A stretch of 64,000 bases of DNA from Paenibacillus sp. LS1 (GCF_026013365.1 NZ_JAPDOE010000003.1:62001-126000), one strand, 5' to 3'. Numbered from the stretch's first letter, positions 8,890-18,404 are shown. Notes: generated by a model not told the origin, from the sequence alone. Made by a program: numbers and translations.

Positions 8890-8932
8890 ACCCTCTCTTA
8901 TCGTTTAGCGCTCTTACTCTACTACTCTATTC

Positions 8933-10600
8933 TCAAACGGCAACCGACCTCTTACCCGGTGCCTTCTTCTCCGGATACAGCAGCGTCCATAGCAACACAT
9001 TCGCTACAATCAGTAGCGCACCATATATCCATACGCCCCCCGACACGGAACGGAAAAAGACATGGACTCCCCATAGCATGGCAAGCACAGGGAGGGCGGC
9101 AAATACATACCAGCCATCACTTTGCTGCGCTACACTGAAGGATTGAGAAAACGGCGGCTTACGCAGCAATAACTTGCCTGCCAGTGGGACAAGCGCGGTC
9201 GCCGTCAACAAAATTATCGCAATATCCGGCAGTATTCGTAATCCAAATGTCCAGGTAAACAGAATGGCATTTGCCAGAAATACAGGCAGGAACATGTTGC
9301 ACAAGAACGCCTTCAGAGCGCCTTTGTATAACGCGCTATCGTTCGCCATCGGTGCAGCGCGAAAGGTCCAGAACGCCTTATATTGTCCCGAAAATTTCAG
9401 CATGACTACTACCGTTACAACCAGCATCAGTACGATGTAAAAGGTGTATACGAATGAACTTTGCCTAAATTCCGCCCAGGTAGAAGATTGCAATTCGGTA
9501 AACCAAAATACATAAGGTAAGACAAATGATAAACCAAGCGATGGATACACCTTCAGCTTGAATTCCCGTTCATTTCGCATCATGCTGGCTGACAGACGGA
9601 AGCAAGCCTGCTCCTCTCTGGAACGACTGACCACCTTCGAGATCAACCGATCCCATCTTCCGCGTCTGCGTCCAGAGGACTGACCCGAATGTGCCATTTT
9701 TTCCAAATACAATTCAAAGGAAGGCATAAGCTTCACATAGACGATCATACTCACCACCGGAACCAAGACTGCAAGGGCTGTGAACGTGTAGATCCACACA
9801 TTACCGCCCCCTGCAAATAACCATTCATAGGCGGCCGCATACCATAAAGGAGGCAACAGCAACTGCCACCATGCCGGAGTAAATACCATACCAAAATCAA
9901 TAATGCTGAACGAACGGATGACCAGCTGATAACCGATTGCAATCCCCACGGAAAGCAGAATCTGTACCATGTTAATCATATCCTTCAGCTTCTCACCATC
10001 CAGAAACTTCATCATGAACAGATAGATCAGAGACGTTGTCACCAGAATCAGCATATTGATCAGAATCAGTTCTACAAGGAAAATCAGAAAGAATCCGATC
10101 CCATGCGTCACCAACGCGGCAATTAGCGGTATACCGGTTAATGAACCCGTCAGCAATAGCAGATAAACGCCCGCATGTATGGCTCGGGCCATACCTACCG
10201 TTCGTCCATTAACGGGCTTGGTCATAATAATATTACGGTCCCGAATGTCCAGCAGCACGGAGGAAAAATCCGAGATCATGGACGTCATGATCATAAACAT
10301 TAATATGCCGAACACAAGTCCCATCTGAAGCATGAAATGCCCCGTATCCCAGACAATGAAGGGAACCATCATCAGTCCCATTAATCCATACAACCATAGG
10401 GAACGAAGAAACTGATTACCTTCCTTGCGCTCTTTTTTCCCTGAATTGTTGGACAAAATGGTAGGTACTCTGCGTTGATCCATCTGGAATTTCACCCGCA
10501 AAATCAGGCGAAGCACATCATAATCCGCTCCTGTTCTGGCGATGATCGGACGAAAGCGATCCAGAATCTTGAGCGTGCGGAAGTCGGAGGACTCCTCCAT
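8933..10600 (-). CDS. ABC exporter permease, about 12 membrane segments
   Basis: A 555-residue polytopic membrane protein, the probable membrane partner of the adjacent ATPase. Hydrophobic segments cluster in two halves (about residues 70-300 and 350-545). A basic cytoplasmic loop near 305-345 (SGRRRGRWDRLISKVVSRSREEQ) separates them, which suggests a fused or duplicated exporter. The start is ATG 10600, with AGGAGGTG inside the end of the ATPase gene and only 1 bp between the ATPase stop and this start, so translation is coupled. The substrate is unknown. The ATPase resembles those of antibiotic or peptide exporters, but no bacteriocin or sensor gene is adjacent. A terminator follows at 8845-8889. 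Confidence 0.75.
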   Translation of the reverse strand: MEESSDFRTLKILDRFRPIIARTGADYDVLRLILRVKFQMDQRRVPTILSNNSGKKERKEGNQFLRSLWLYGLMGLMMVPFIVWDTGHFMLQMGLVFGILMFMIMTSMISDFSSVLLDIRDRNIIMTKPVNGRTVGMARAIHAGVYLLLLTGSLTGIPLIAALVTHGIGFFLIFLVELILINMLILVTTSLIYLFMMKFLDGEKLKDMINMVQILLSVGIAIGYQLVIRSFSIIDFGMVFTPAWWQLLLPPLWYAAAYEWLFAGGGNVWIYTFTALAVLVPVVSMIVYVKLMPSFELYLEKMAHSGQSSGRRRGRWDRLISKVVSRSREEQACFRLSASMMRNEREFKLKVYPSLGLSFVLPYVFWFTELQSSTWAEFRQSSFVYTFYIVLMLVVTVVVMLKFSGQYKAFWTFRAAPMANDSALYKGALKAFLCNMFLPVFLANAILFTWTFGLRILPDIAIILLTATALVPLAGKLLLRKPPFSQSFSVAQQSDGWYVFAALPVLAMLWGVHVFFRSVSGGVWIYGALLIVANVLLWTLLYPEKKAPGKRSVAV

Positions 10601-10601
10601 A

Positions 10602-11387
10602 TCAGTACACCTCCTGCACAATCGATACAAAACGCTCCGCAATGGCTTTGTGCTCATTGAAGCCTGTCAATTGATTGAATACTTCCTCCAGCGTCCCTTC
10701 CATGGACTGCTGTTGGAGCTGCTTGAACGTACCGTCTGCCACCACGCGTCCTTCAGCGATCAGTACAATTCGACTGCTGATCTTCTCCACCACATCCATG
10801 ATGTGGGACGAATAGAAGATCGTTGTGCCTTTGGCTGATAACTGTGACAAAATCTCTTTGACCACCATCACACTATTGGCATCCAATCCGCTAAGCGGTT
10901 CATCCAGAAACAGCAGATCCGGGTCATGCAGCAGCGCAGAGATTAGTAGCACTTTCTGACGCATGCCTTTGGAGAAGGAGGCAATGCGGGAATGATATGA
11001 TTTTTCGAGTCCAAAACAATCCATCAGCAGCTTGGCTTTATAATCCGCATCTTCATAGGACATCCCGTACAACTCTCCCGTAAAGGTCAGATACTCCGCA
11101 GGCGTTAATTGTTCGTACAATTCCGCCACCTCCGGAACATAGCCGATTCTACGTTTATACTCTACATCACCATTTGCGATATCCTCTCCAAAGATTCGCA
11201 CCGTACCTGTATATCCTTCAACCAGCCCGAGTAAAATCTTGACCGTCGTACTTTTGCCAGCCCCATTCGGACCAATATATCCAATCATCTCACCACGATT
11301 CACTTCCAGATCGATGCCGTTCAGCACATAACGTCCGTTGTATCTCATACGCAAGCTTTCAATTGATAGCACTTGTTGTTCACTCAC
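10602..11387 (-). CDS. ABC transporter ATP-binding protein
   Basis: A 261-residue ABC ATPase with Walker A GPNGAGKST (about residue 39-47), Q-loop region YVPEVAELYEQLT, signature variant SFSKGMRQK in place of LSGGQ, Walker B LLFLDEP and the switch His in YSSHIMD. The SKGMRQK signature is common in drug and peptide exporters of the CcmA/YthP type. It starts at GTG 11387, with a weak GGATAAC box upstream, and is the first gene of a two-gene operon with the permease. It energises export across the cytoplasmic membrane; the cargo cannot be deduced from sequence. Confidence 0.88.
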   Translation of the reverse strand: MSEQQVLSIESLRMRYNGRYVLNGIDLEVNRGEMIGYIGPNGAGKSTTVKILLGLVEGYTGTVRIFGEDIANGDVEYKRRIGYVPEVAELYEQLTPAEYLTFTGELYGMSYEDADYKAKLLMDCFGLEKSYHSRIASFSKGMRQKVLLISALLHDPDLLFLDEPLSGLDANSVMVVKEILSQLSAKGTTIFYSSHIMDVVEKISSRIVLIAEGRVVADGTFKQLQQQSMEGTLEEVFNQLTGFNEHKAIAERFVSIVQEVY

Positions 11388-11543
11388 TTCGTTATCCAGC
11401 TCCTGTCTCTATCTTTTTCTACAATTCTACTAGTTTACCACAGATTGGGATGGTAATGATCGGAAATAGGTCACGATATGAGCCATCAGCTGGATATCCC
11501 CATTCGAGTAAGTGCATCACGTAACAAGCGTGAACACATCACA

Positions 11544-11581
11544 AAGCCCCTGTCCTACCTTATGGTAAGAGACAAGGGCTT
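11544..11581 (-). terminator. Intrinsic terminator of the GH43 gene
   Basis: On the minus strand, AAGCCCTTGTC pairs with GACAGGGGCTT, followed by TTGTG. It lies about 40 bp past the stop at 11623. Confidence 0.7.
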
Positions 11582-11622
11582 CCACTTTATGATGAACCTT
11601 ATTTTATAATATTTAAATTGTC

Positions 11623-13131
11623 TTATTGCACCTTAACAATCTGAAAATGCTGATTCGTGCCGCCATTATCCGTCCACTGGATGGCCGCAGCCCCATCTGC
11701 TAGGGATTGACTGGAGATGTCCAAGACCTTACCTGTACTGCGGTTCTTCAATTTATAATAACCACCACCTACACTGACGAGCTGCCACTGCTGGCTGGCC
11801 CAGCCACCATCATTCCACTGTTCAATGACAGCCCCATCGGTCGTGGCACCATTCTCTACACCGATTAACTTAGCGCTGGAACGGTTGATGATTTTGACAT
11901 AGCCGCCACCCGCATCGGTAATCTGCCACTGTTGACTTGTCATCCCCCCATCTGCTCGCTGCTCCAGATCTGCACCGTTGGCGGAAGAACCCCCGATGAC
12001 ATTTAGCAACTTGTTACTTTTACGGCTAATCAGTTGATATGAAGCATTCGGGTCCCATACATCTGGTGTACTTACTCCAGTTACGGTCCCTGTTGCTGTA
12101 TCAATCGTAATACTGCTTGCCCAATTCATTGCCAGACTGGTTGCACTTGGGAACGAAAGTGGCAACCAGACATACTTGGAATCCTGCACCGGTCCGCTCC
12201 ATGCACCAGCCCAGCGATCACCCATGTAGAGATAGGATGTGGTCTGTGAACCTTCTACTGGAACAACATAGGTGGATTGAGAACCATACGTTGTGCTGTC
12301 TCCAAAGTTGCTGAGGCCGCTCCATGTGCCTGTAATGCTGGTGGCTGTGGCATATTTGGCCTGATTCGGATTCCAGCCGGTCGCACCTGAGGTAATCAGG
12401 AAGTAGACGCCGTCTTTTTTGAATAGAGCAGGCGCTTCACGATATTGTCCAGGCCACAGCGTTGTGACTAGGGATTCCACACCCAAGAAATCCGGGGTCA
12501 GCTTATATATATTCAGATCAGCATTCACTCGGGTCGCAGAGATCAGATAAGCCGTTCCGTTATCGTTGTACACCGTCATATCTCTGGAATCATACCCAAG
12601 TGGACGATAACTGCCCACATACGTGTAATTACCATCAACCGTATTCGAAGTAGCTACGGCCACTCGGGCCTCGCCATAATCCAGACCATTCTCTTTATGC
12701 ATCCACAGCACATATTTGCCAGTCGAACTGTTATAGATGACTTTGGGGCGTTCAATGTTGGAGATATTGAGCTCGGTAGCCGAGCTGCTGGTCAGCACAT
12801 CATTGCGATACTCCCAGTTCTTCAGATCCGATGAACGATACACGGATACCGCCTTGAATGTTCCATTCGGATTGCGGTTCTCCCCAAACCAGTAATAATA
12901 TCCATTCGCCTTGATCATCCCGCCCCCATGAGCATGGACGACATTGCCATTGGTATCCTTGAACTGTATCCCGTTCGTTACACTGAGCGGAGCAGCTGAA
13001 GCATTCGGTCCGGGTGCGAGCAGCAGACCTATTGATTGCAGCGCCAAAACCAAAGCAAGCAGATAACTTAAGCGGCGGGTAAAGCGACGTGAGTGTGTAT
13101 TCTTTTTCAACCATCCATCGTTCATAGCCAT
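11623..13131 (-). CDS. Secreted GH43 (subfamily 24-like) exo-beta-1,3-galactanase with ricin-type CBM13
   Basis: A 502-residue secreted glycosidase. A long signal peptide with two Arg pairs (SRRFTRRLSYLLALVLAL, cleavage near ASAAP, about residue 46) precedes a five-bladed GH43 propeller (about 50-350). The pattern AHGGGMIKANGYYYWFGE, NIERPKVIY (Glu128), GYDSRDMTVY, YREAPALFKKDG (Glu232), YGSQSTY (Gln285) and YMGDRW follows the subfamily of exo-beta-1,3-galactanases, which lack the usual catalytic Asp base. A ricin-type beta-trefoil (about 364-500) follows, with three QxW-like repeats (QQWQI, QQWQL, QHFQI). Substrate is probably arabinogalactan side chains. The start is ATG 13131, with GGAGGTG 9 nt upstream; an ATG two codons later is possible. 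A cre-like site lies at 13156-13170. Confidence 0.85.
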   Translation of the reverse strand: MAMNDGWLKKNTHSRRFTRRLSYLLALVLALQSIGLLLAPGPNASAAPLSVTNGIQFKDTNGNVVHAHGGGMIKANGYYYWFGENRNPNGTFKAVSVYRSSDLKNWEYRNDVLTSSSATELNISNIERPKVIYNSSTGKYVLWMHKENGLDYGEARVAVATSNTVDGNYTYVGSYRPLGYDSRDMTVYNDNGTAYLISATRVNADLNIYKLTPDFLGVESLVTTLWPGQYREAPALFKKDGVYFLITSGATGWNPNQAKYATATSITGTWSGLSNFGDSTTYGSQSTYVVPVEGSQTTSYLYMGDRWAGAWSGPVQDSKYVWLPLSFPSATSLAMNWASSITIDTATGTVTGVSTPDVWDPNASYQLISRKSNKLLNVIGGSSANGADLEQRADGGMTSQQWQITDAGGGYVKIINRSSAKLIGVENGATTDGAVIEQWNDGGWASQQWQLVSVGGGYYKLKNRSTGKVLDISSQSLADGAAAIQWTDNGGTNQHFQIVKVQ

Positions 13132-13155
13132 ATCGTAATGCACCTCCATGTTTTT

Positions 13156-13170
13156 TGTGAAGCGCTTACA
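13156..13170 (-). promoter_or_regulatory. cre-like site upstream of the GH43 gene
   Basis: TGTGAAGCGCTTACA fits the catabolite-responsive-element pattern (TGWAANCGNTNNCA) and sits within 10 bp of the GGAGGTG box. That position suggests roadblock-type repression. Confidence 0.65.
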
Positions 13171-13354
13171 TAAAATAAAATCGATATGTCTTATCTGCCT
13201 CCGATCGATGATGCATTTCAGCATTAGAATTCCGGGCAATACTGGCTGGGCGTTCACCTCCCTGATTCCGATTGTATCCGCCACGTTCCTGCTCGCATAG
13301 TGAACAATCCGGCGGAAGATGTACAATTTTATACTCCGCTCTCTCGATCAACAG

Positions 13355-13380
13355 CAAAAAGACGCTTCCCCCGAAGCGTC
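13355..13380 (-). terminator. Intrinsic terminator of the PepSY gene
   Basis: On the minus strand, GACGCTTC-GGGG-GAAGCGTC is followed by TTTTTG. It lies about 110 bp beyond the stop at 13493. Confidence 0.85.
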
Positions 13381-13492
13381 CTCTGCTATACCTGCCCTGC
13401 CCCTCCATGATGTAACGATCTCTAGCTGTGTGCGGCTGTTCATAGGCAGGTTTTTATATGATGTTTTATCGGCGTATACTCGCCCTTATTGC

Positions 13493-14128
13493 TTAATCTT
13501 GGTCGTCAAAATCCTGGTCGAACGATAACACTTTACCTGTGTTGGCATCGATATCTACATCTGCTTCACCTTGAGCGGTTCTCAGCTCGATCTCATACAC
13601 ATAGCGACCATCATCATGATCCAGCTCGACTTTGGTTACTTTACCACCCGTAACTTGTTTCAATGCAATATTGGAAGCTTGGGATGCCGTCAATTTGACC
13701 TGCTTGGAAGCAGAGTTATTAGACGTATTGCCTGTTACAGTACCTTTATAATCATCGTCATCATCGTAGTCTTCATCATTCACGACTGCCAGGATTTTGC
13801 CTGTGTAGGCATCCAGACGAACAACAACATCATTGGTTCCTTTTCTGTCGATCTCAATTTCATAGAACGTTTGGCCGTTTCTGCGCTCCAGATCCACGTC
13901 ATCCACTTTACCATCGGCTGCTTTCAACGCTAGCGCTTTCGCTTGGGATGCATTCAGCATTTTGCCTGTGCTGTTCTGATTCTGTGTTGCAGATTGTGTT
14001 GTTGACGTTGGTGTAGTTTGCACCGCTTGTCCGTTCACATTCCCGCTAGCCGCTACGGCTGATCCACCAAGTAATACCGCTGCTGACAAGCTACCAATCC
14101 AAAGTTTATGTTTGTTCATCATCATCAT
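13493..14128 (-). CDS. Secreted protein with two PepSY domains
   Basis: A 211-residue exported protein. After a signal peptide (KLWIGSLSAAVLLGGSAVAASG) come a Thr/Gln/Asn-rich linker and two PepSY repeats. Repeat 1 is about residues 58-115 (SQAKALALKAADGKVDDVDLERR...YEIEIDRKG...VVRLDAYTGKILAV) and repeat 2 about 145-205 (SQASNIALKQVTGGKVTKVELDHD...YEIELR...VDIDANTGKVLS). An Asp-rich spacer (YDDDDDYKG) separates them. PepSY domains are thought to bind or inhibit extracellular proteases. GAGGAGATGA precedes a run of four ATG codons, so the exact start could be any of them. It has its own terminator but lies beside another PepSY gene and a two-component system, a common arrangement in Paenibacillus. 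Confidence 0.8.
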   Translation of the reverse strand: MMMMNKHKLWIGSLSAAVLLGGSAVAASGNVNGQAVQTTPTSTTQSATQNQNSTGKMLNASQAKALALKAADGKVDDVDLERRNGQTFYEIEIDRKGTNDVVVRLDAYTGKILAVVNDEDYDDDDDYKGTVTGNTSNNSASKQVKLTASQASNIALKQVTGGKVTKVELDHDDGRYVYEIELRTAQGEADVDIDANTGKVLSFDQDFDDQD

Positions 14129-14286
14129 TCATCTCCTCGTTGTTGTTGTTGTTTTCGTTCTCGTCTACATTTATAGAATAACCTGCAGGAATGAGAGATC
14201 AGCGAGAGTTAGATTAGAATTTGATGAGAAAATGAAGAGAAGGCTCATTTAATGAGTGTTCATTATGTATGTAATCTAAAAGAAAT

Positions 14287-14317
14287 GAAAAAGATGACCC
14301 CTACATTAGGAATCATC
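14287..14317 (-). terminator. Intrinsic terminator of the membrane PepSY gene
   Basis: On the minus strand, GATGATTCCT-AATGT-AGGGGTCATC is followed by TTTTTC, 48 bp after the stop. Confidence 0.8.
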
Positions 14318-14364
14318 TATCCAACAAGGTGTAACTCTATATTCAATGGATTCCTGTACAAATG

Positions 14365-15165
14365 TTAATCATCGTCCTCATCCCAAGTCACGGAACGAAT
14401 CGCTCCCGAGATGGCATTTACCTGCACAATGGCCTCCCGGCCATCTTCCAGATCAATTTCAACCAGATAATACGGATTCCCGCTGTTGGTTCCACGCAGT
14501 TCGATGTCGTCCACTTCCCCAGGGACCTCTGCAAGTGCCTTCTGCTTCGCTTGTTTCTCGCTTAGAAACTGAGGCTTGGGATCTTCCTTTGTCGGCTCAG
14601 TTGTCGGCACTGCTATTGTTTTGGAAGATATCGTCTCTCCGGTATATGGATCAATCGTGAGTTCTTCACGGCTGTTATCTTTAGCCTTTACTACCGCGGT
14701 GTATACCGGACTTCCTTGCTGCTCCACAAGTTCTAGCGAGACCAGTTGGTCATCCGTTTGTTGTTTTAACAACGCCGTCTTGATCTGCTCGCGGCTCCAT
14801 AACGTCTTCTCTTCCGCTTGCGGGTTGGACTCCAGCCGTTTGATGGAATTCACAGTAGCCGTAACGGCATCCACTTGCACGTCATATAGGCCGGTCTCCG
14901 AACGGAGCTGCATGATATACGTCCCGTCCTTCAACGTGGAGTTCACAATCTCACCTGGATATTGATCAAGCACCGATTGTGCTGCCGCATCTGCCGTAAG
15001 TTCCACACCAGTCGATTGCCACGGCTTCCACCAAGCAACAGCTGCCACAATCAGCACAACGAGAAGCCCTGAACCCCACCAAAGTGATCTTCGCGATTTC
15101 GCCCATCCACTGTTCACCTGTTCATGCCGTTTCATCTCCGGTGGTCGCTGCTCATGCTCTGTCAT
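14365..15165 (-). CDS. Membrane-anchored protein with PepSY domains
   Basis: A 266-residue protein with a basic cytoplasmic head, one membrane segment (WWGSGLLVVLIVAAVAWW, about residues 29-46) and an extracellular part with PepSY-like repeats. The first runs about 55-110 (ELTADAAAQSVLDQYPGEI...YDVQVDAVTATVNSI), a middle one about 120-180, and the last about 200-262 (SEKQAKQKALAEVPGEVDDIEL...YYLVEIDLEDG). The start is ATG 15165 with AAGGGGG 7 nt upstream; the GTG immediately before it is less well placed. A repeat element (15251-15432) separates it from the histidine kinase gene upstream on the same strand. It may be a modulator or target of that sensor (inference from context). Confidence 0.78.
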   Translation of the reverse strand: MTEHEQRPPEMKRHEQVNSGWAKSRRSLWWGSGLLVVLIVAAVAWWKPWQSTGVELTADAAAQSVLDQYPGEIVNSTLKDGTYIMQLRSETGLYDVQVDAVTATVNSIKRLESNPQAEEKTLWSREQIKTALLKQQTDDQLVSLELVEQQGSPVYTAVVKAKDNSREELTIDPYTGETISSKTIAVPTTEPTKEDPKPQFLSEKQAKQKALAEVPGEVDDIELRGTNSGNPYYLVEIDLEDGREAIVQVNAISGAIRSVTWDEDDD

Positions 15166-15250
15166 CACGTTTCCCCCTTATAGCTCTCCCCATAGCCCGA
15201 GTTCATGTGTTATATATTCGGTCTGAGTTTAGTTCCGATGGTTACTACAT

Positions 15251-15432
15251 AAATTGAACTAATCTTTTACACAGTAACGGAGAGGACAGAAAAAACCTGA
15301 AAAAGCGAAGCATTCGCCTTTATCCCCGGATTTTCCCCTTGAGAAAATGGAATCGAAAAATCTGGGGATAACAGCGATTGGAAGGTTGTTCTGTCATCGT
15401 AGTGTCAGTGTGAACAATCTTTAGTTCAGTTT
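15251..15432. repeat. Dispersed repeat family 2, copy 1
   Basis: This is a long imperfect inverted repeat. The outer arms are AAATTGAACTAA (15251) and TTAGTTCAGTTT (to 15432). The next arms are AACGGAGAGGACAGAAA and GGTTGTTCTGTCATCGT. The inner arms are TATCCCCGGATTTT and AAAATCTGGGGATA. The same left and right modules recur at 38157-38326 and 39795-40057. It fills nearly the whole gap between the PepSY gene and the sensor kinase. Confidence 0.8.
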
Positions 15433-15461
15433 ATATAGTATATAAGAGAAGAATGAGAATT

Positions 15462-16838
15462 TCATGAGAGCGGCCCGTTCTGAACCGATAAAGGCAAAAT
15501 AATCGAAGCCTCGGTGCCTTCACCCTCGGTGCTGGTCAGTTCGATCCGTGCTCCAACTGCTCCTGCAAGCTCTTTGGCGAGTGACAACCCCAGACCTGAA
15601 CCGCTTGCGCCTAGGCTACGTGTTCTGGCCGGATCAACCCGGTAGAATCGGTCAAATACCTTCTCCAGCTCGTCCTCCCGCATACCAATCCCGGTATCCA
15701 CAATCCGAATACGACACTCTTGCCCCTTGGCTTCCAGCCTGACTTCAATGGCATCCTCACTATACTTCCGGGCATTATCCAGCAAAATAAACAAAAGCTG
15801 CTTCAGCTTGCTCTCATCGCTTATTGCCCAGATTGGACCTGGATCTTCACACCGGACTTCACGGTGATAGGCTTCGCGAAACGCACGTGTGGAGTCTGTA
15901 GCCAGTCTCGTGATATCCACACGCGCCAACTGCACATTCCACTGCTCTGGCTGCTTCGCAAGCAGTAACAGTTGCTCGGTCATCTCTCGCATGCGAACCG
16001 ATTCGGACAGAATCGCCTCCACCGCTTCATCGAATACCTCGGGCCGTTCTTTTCCTCGCCGCTGTAGCAGACTGGCATAGCTTTCAATAATGGTCAGCGG
16101 TGTTTTGAGCTCATGAGATGCATCGGATACGAACCGTTCCTGTCGTTCAAAGTTGGATTCGAGCAGATCCATCATCCGGTTGAACGTCTGCCCCATCGTT
16201 TTCAGTTCATCCTTCGATCCTTCCTCCAGTGGAAGTCGCTTGAATTGGCCGCTGGACTGAATGTCACTCATCGTGCGTGTCATCTGCTGGATGGGCTTGG
16301 TCATCCGATTCGCCAGAATTCGGCTGGAGATAATGGCTGGAATGAGAGCAATAATCGTGACCGCCACAAGCACGGTACGAAGTACAGACAGACGATTCTC
16401 CGTCTCTGCAATGCTCTCGGTGACCTGCACATTCACTACCTCGCCATCAGGCCAGATGACCGGGACCGAAACCCATACATAACCAATCTGTTCGACTTGG
16501 GTATACTCTGACTTCTTCTCACTTTCGTACTTATAGGGCAGCTTGCTCAGCTGCTCGGAAGCTGCTGTTGTTGTCACCGGGGAACTGGTGCCGTCTTCAT
16601 TGACGATCCGAAGCATGCCGTTCACAGGCGCATAGGCCCGCAATAAGTCGTCCGGTGGAATGGAGCCGGCAGACTGACGTACTCCTTTGACAATAGACTC
16701 GGCCTCTGCTTCCACCCGATTAACCTCGTTATCAATCGACATCCGCTCAAACACGATATAGACCGACAGATTCACCGCGATTAACAGCACAGCAAATAAT
16801 ACAGACGAATATCCGTAGATTTTACTACGCAAGCTCAT
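15462..16838 (-). CDS. OmpR-type sensor histidine kinase
   Basis: A 458-residue membrane sensor kinase. Membrane segment 1 is about residues 9-30 and an extracellular sensor region about 31-150. Segment 2 is about 151-174, followed by a HAMP linker (about 172-226). The HisKA domain carries phospho-acceptor His242 in SDASHELKTPLT. HATPase follows with the N box LLDNARKYS, DTGIGM, FDRFYR and the G2 box GSGLGLSLAKE. Its start overlaps the regulator stop by 4 bp (ATGA), so the pair is coupled. It probably senses an envelope signal. The downstream PepSY genes are likely members of its regulon. Confidence 0.9.
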   Translation of the reverse strand: MSLRSKIYGYSSVLFAVLLIAVNLSVYIVFERMSIDNEVNRVEAEAESIVKGVRQSAGSIPPDDLLRAYAPVNGMLRIVNEDGTSSPVTTTAASEQLSKLPYKYESEKKSEYTQVEQIGYVWVSVPVIWPDGEVVNVQVTESIAETENRLSVLRTVLVAVTIIALIPAIISSRILANRMTKPIQQMTRTMSDIQSSGQFKRLPLEEGSKDELKTMGQTFNRMMDLLESNFERQERFVSDASHELKTPLTIIESYASLLQRRGKERPEVFDEAVEAILSESVRMREMTEQLLLLAKQPEQWNVQLARVDITRLATDSTRAFREAYHREVRCEDPGPIWAISDESKLKQLLFILLDNARKYSEDAIEVRLEAKGQECRIRIVDTGIGMREDELEKVFDRFYRVDPARTRSLGASGSGLGLSLAKELAGAVGARIELTSTEGEGTEASIILPLSVQNGPLS

Positions 16839-17590
16839 GACTGTTCCTTCAGGACGTATCCTACGCCCCGTACAGTATGTATTAAGGGTGGTGTGAATCC
16901 GTTATCCACCTTTTTGCGCACATAACGAATATACACATCCACCACATTGGTATCTCCATAATAATCGTATCCCCACACGGCCTGCACAATCTGATCACGA
17001 CTGAGCACCTGACGTTGATTCTGAAGCAAATACACGAGCAGGTCGAACTCACGTGGAGTAAGCTCAATGGCCACACCATCTCGGGATACCTCTCGCGTTC
17101 CTTCATTCAGTCTCAACCCCGCAGCCGTCAACCAGCCCGCCTCAGCTTCAGCCTGATGCCCAGAAGAGTCATTCCCCATATCAGCAGGTGTAGACGAAGA
17201 AGCGGAAGAAACAACAGACGCCACTGCACTAAGCCGTAAAGCCGCCCGAACTCGGGCAAGTAGCTCTTCAATCTGGAACGGCTTGGTGATGTAATCATTA
17301 GCTCCGAGGTCCAGGCCGGATACTTTGTCTTCCACGGAATCTTTGGCGGTGAGCATAATGATCGGAACCGTAGCATCTTTGGCCCGAACTCGCCGTAACA
17401 CTTCAATTCCACTCAGACCAGGCAACATCACATCAAGCAAAATCAGATCCCATTGTCCTTCTGCATACTTCTCCAATCCTTCTGTTCCACTACCAGCCTT
17501 GCCCACCTGATATCCCTCATACTGTAATTCCAGTTCAAGCAGACGTGCTATTTTGGGCTCATCCTCTATGACCAGCACGGCTTCGTTCAT
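16835..17590 (-). CDS. OmpR/PhoB-type response regulator
   Basis: A 251-residue regulator with receiver domain 1-120 (acidic pocket EDE, phospho-acceptor Asp53 in LLLDVMLPG, Lys in KPFQ) and a C-terminal winged helix (about 155-250, ELTPREFDLLVYLLQN, VVDVYIRYVRKKVD, GVGYVLKE). The linker between them (about 120-155) is unusually long and Ser/Ala-rich. The start has GGGGGAG about 6 nt upstream. It is the first gene of the kinase pair and presumably binds direct repeats near the PepSY or its own promoter; I could not identify those. Confidence 0.9.
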   Translation of the reverse strand: MNEAVLVIEDEPKIARLLELELQYEGYQVGKAGSGTEGLEKYAEGQWDLILLDVMLPGLSGIEVLRRVRAKDATVPIIMLTAKDSVEDKVSGLDLGANDYITKPFQIEELLARVRAALRLSAVASVVSSASSSTPADMGNDSSGHQAEAEAGWLTAAGLRLNEGTREVSRDGVAIELTPREFDLLVYLLQNQRQVLSRDQIVQAVWGYDYYGDTNVVDVYIRYVRKKVDNGFTPPLIHTVRGVGYVLKEQS

Positions 17591-17645
17591 GCAGCGCTCC
17601 CCCTCATCCCCATCAATTCATTCTCCCGTTATCTTACAATAACAT

Positions 17646-18290
17646 CTATAGTTTGCCCAAGGCATCTTCAACCGGTTGCTCCCCGGCAATCAGATCAAAG
17701 GCCATCCGGTACGTCTTCTCCTCCTGCAAGGAAGCCACAATGACACGGGCCACATCTTCACGCGGAATGCTTCCCGGCTTCAGATCTGTTCCAACTGCAA
17801 TCTTGCCCGTACCCGGTTCATTCTTCAGACCACCTGGGCGAATAATCGTGTAATTCAGATCACTTGCAAACAGTGCACGATCCGCGTAATGCTTCGCCAC
17901 GTAATAAGGCTTGATGGACTCTGACCATTTCTCCCGTTGATCTGCGCCATACGCACTGACCAGAATATATCTGGAGATACCTTGCTGCTCTGCGGCTTCC
18001 ATCGTCTTCACTGCACCGTCGAGATCAATAAGCAGTGTTTTGTCCTGACCGGTAGATCCGCCAGAACCCGCCGTAAACACAATCGCATTATGGTCCTTCA
18101 TTGCCTCAGCCAAGTCCTCCACACTGCCCTCCAGATCACCGATTACCACATTGGCACCGAGTTCCTTAAGCGTGTCCACCTGCTCCGGTTTGCGGATCAT
18201 AGCCGTTACTTTATGTTTGCCTTCCTGTACCAGCTGCTCCACCACAAACTTACCGATTTGCCCATTTGCTCCTATAACTAATACGTTCAT
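17646..18290 (-). CDS. NAD(P)-binding SDR-type oxidoreductase (YhfK-like)
   Basis: A 214-residue atypical short-chain dehydrogenase with the N-terminal dinucleotide motif GANGQIGKFV (about residues 7-16), an acid-terminated second strand region (NVVIGDLEG) and a YVAKHYAD motif corresponding to the YxxxK catalytic pair. It then has TIIRPGGL and a substrate region ending in AFDLIAGEQPVEDAL. It matches the YhfK/YtfG-like group of small NAD(P)H-binding proteins; the substrate is unknown. It is a single gene with about 55 bp to the response regulator downstream. Confidence 0.82.
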   Translation of the reverse strand: MNVLVIGANGQIGKFVVEQLVQEGKHKVTAMIRKPEQVDTLKELGANVVIGDLEGSVEDLAEAMKDHNAIVFTAGSGGSTGQDKTLLIDLDGAVKTMEAAEQQGISRYILVSAYGADQREKWSESIKPYYVAKHYADRALFASDLNYTIIRPGGLKNEPGTGKIAVGTDLKPGSIPREDVARVIVASLQEEKTYRMAFDLIAGEQPVEDALGKL

Positions 18291-18378
18291 ACGTCATTTC
18301 TCCTCTCAGTTGAACGGATGGCTTGATGCTGCTAACCGTTCCTTTTATTTAGAGATGCTCATCCTATAATTTAAACGA

Positions 18379-18404
18379 AAGCCGGCGCTTCTAAGCGCCG
18401 GCTT
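18379..18404 (-). terminator. Second terminator-like hairpin downstream of ndh
   Basis: AAGCCGGCGCTT and AAGCGCCGGCTT form a perfect 12-bp GC-rich stem. On the minus strand it is followed by TCGTTT. Confidence 0.7.
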
